Assembly: GCA_016840465.1 (NCBI GenBank) | Contig: JAEOSH010000029.1 | Location: 1-24,744, forward strand | Direction: 5' to 3' | DNA length: 24,744 nt | Source of the DNA: Candidatus Baldrarchaeum yapensis | Lineage (GTDB): Archaea; Asgardarchaeota; Baldrarchaeia; Baldrarchaeales; Baldrarchaeaceae | Shown: positions 23,931-24,744 of the stretch, one piece after another | How the letters are laid out: the number at the start of each line of letters is the position of its first letter | Position numbering within the stretch: the first letter of the stretch is position 1 | Position numbers and translations under genes: made by a program | The notes under the pieces: generated by a model | What the model saw: only the letters and a program-made list of their open reading frames with translations | What the model was told of the DNA's origin: nothing | The model's database searches: none

Positions 23931-24725
23931 CTACTCTTCCTCCTTCACTATCTTGTGGGCAATAAGGGCGATCTTGTTCTGCTTGCAGAACTCCCTCGCG
24001 AGGTCCGTCGCCTCCGCCGCCACTATGACCCTGTCCGCCTTTATCCCCAGTAATTCCTCTATACGGCGCGTCTTCGCCCAGAACCACTCCGCATCATCTC
24101 TCTCCACGTAAGCCTTAACCTCTATGAAGACCTTACGCTCGTCCGTTATGAAAACGTCCACCTCCAAAACTCCCCCCTTCGGAACAACCTTCCCGTCCGG
24201 GTCCGTAACCTTCAGCCCCCGAATCTCCTTTATCTCGACCCCGAACCTCCGCAGCGCGTCCTCGTAGGTCTCGAGGATGAGCCTCTGGAGACCCCGACCG
24301 AGTCTACGCCCCACCGCACCCAGCTCTATCCTTATGTTCCGAACCTCCACCGCAAGCTCGTTCACCCTCCGCGTGAGGTCCGCCAGCCTCTCTTCAATAC
24401 TCGCGAACCTCTCATCGACCCTCGCAAATCGCTCATCGATTTTCACAAATCGTTCATTGTACTCTCTCCTCATTTCCGCGATGCTTTCCTCAATCCTTGC
24501 AAAACGCTCATCTATCTTCGCGAAACGTTCGTTATACTCCCGGCGCATCTCGGCGATACTCTCTTCAATACTCGCGAACCTCTCATCGATTTTTGCGAAC
24601 CTCTCGTTGTACTCCCGGCGGATTTCCTCAAACCTCTCATTAAATTCCCTCCGGAGTTCCTCGAACCTCTGGTTCATTTCCCTCCTCAGTTCCTCGAACC
24701 TGCGGTTGTACTCCTCCCTTATCTC
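23931..24725 (-). CDS. Coiled-coil protein with PD-(D/E)XK nuclease-like domain (5' end missing)
   Basis: The C-terminal 264 or so residues of a larger protein. The first part is an extremely regular coiled coil: three 11-residue units like RRFEELRREMN, then 25-residue units beginning NERFAKIDERFASIEESIAE, then a last degenerate unit. The C-terminal domain (about 155-264) has VLEVDVFITDERKVFIEVKAYV, with the Asp and E-x-K of a PD-(D/E)XK nuclease, preceded by GLQRLILETYEDALRRFG. This matches the DUF3782-like proteins common in thermophilic archaea. The real start lies beyond the contig. Any apparent N-terminus MYKRQ is adapter-derived and must be ignored. Confidence 0.8.
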   Translation of the reverse strand, partial: EIREEYNRRFEELRREMNQRFEELRREFNERFEEIRREYNERFAKIDERFASIEESIAEMRREYNERFAKIDERFARIEESIAEMRREYNERFVKIDERFARVDERFASIEERLADLTRRVNELAVEVRNIRIELGAVGRRLGRGLQRLILETYEDALRRFGVEIKEIRGLKVTDPDGKVVPKGGVLEVDVFITDERKVFIEVKAYVERDDAEWFWAKTRRIEELLGIKADRVIVAAEATDLAREFCKQNKIALIAHKIVKEEE

Positions 24726-24744
24726 CTGTCTCTTATACACATCT
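24726..24744. other. Nextera/Tn5 mosaic-end adapter (assembly artefact)
   Basis: The last 19 bases are CTGTCTCTTATACACATCT, exactly the transposase mosaic-end sequence used in Nextera libraries. It is not genomic. Translated on the minus strand it produces the bogus MYKRQ N-terminus seen in many database proteins. Confidence 0.97.

Noticed and set aside
24420-24725. Tandem DNA repeats as a CRISPR or minisatellite
   Set aside because: The repeats are in frame in a coding sequence, have no spacers and differ in third codon positions; they encode a coiled coil.
24726-24744. Natural Tn5-like transposon end
   Set aside because: The exact 19-mer is the engineered mosaic end used in library kits and stops precisely at the contig end.
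1-24744. tRNA, rRNA, CRISPR arrays and intact insertion sequences
   Set aside because: None was seen on reading both strands; no transposase motif or terminal inverted repeats of an insertion sequence were found. A covariance-model scan would be decisive for small RNAs.

Overview
The window looks like a contig end from a thermophilic archaeon, probably of the TACK/Thermoproteota-like side, although the phylum cannot be fixed from sequence alone. Supporting signs are AT-rich TATA boxes about 25 nt upstream of several start codons (leaderless transcripts), GGTGAT/GGTGG ribosome binding sites, frequent GTG and TTG starts, heavy AGG/AGA and ATA codon use, archaeal-type P-loop ATPases and many VapBC (PIN) modules. 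The last 19 bases (24726-24744) are the Nextera/Tn5 mosaic-end adapter, so the right edge is an Illumina assembly end and the last gene is cut.

Layout. 1-5113: the tail of an upstream gene overlaps galT, followed by two small membrane proteins (one of 54 aa), a PH-domain membrane protein, an HTH-PIN pair, an M24 'pita-bread' protein that has lost most metal ligands, and a small orphan protein. 5189-11398: an HTH-AAA ATPase is divergent from a tightly overlapping five-gene operon: MoxR-type AAA ATPase, DUF2201/VWA protein, and three helical proteins that I do not recognise. The two units share a promoter region with a 10-bp inverted repeat. This is the best candidate for an undescribed system: a MoxR-VWA remodelling machine with three dedicated unknown partners. 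11530-12129: an antitoxin with a wrecked VapC. 12354-14033: a divergent IlvD/Edd dehydratase. 14067-17623: an archaeal ATPase with a DUF234-like C-terminus under a palindromic operator, and a two-gene operon of membrane-anchored surface proteins.

17624-22026 is gene-poor and decaying. It holds one intact gene (an MFS exporter) and three reading frames broken by stops and frameshifts, including an integral membrane protein of about 250 residues whose only long open remnant is 99 codons. 22027-23772: two intact VapBC modules, an AbrB-type one behind a perfect 22-bp palindrome and an RHH-type one, with a possible 48-aa gene between them. 23931-24725: the C-terminal part of a repeat-built coiled-coil protein fused to a PD-(D/E)XK nuclease-like domain.

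Four PIN modules lie in 25 kb, and the three intact toxins all appear to start at TTG overlapping the end of the antitoxin or regulator gene. Together with the pseudogenes this marks the right half as accessory, turnover-prone sequence. Functional assignments rest on motifs read by eye; no database search was possible.
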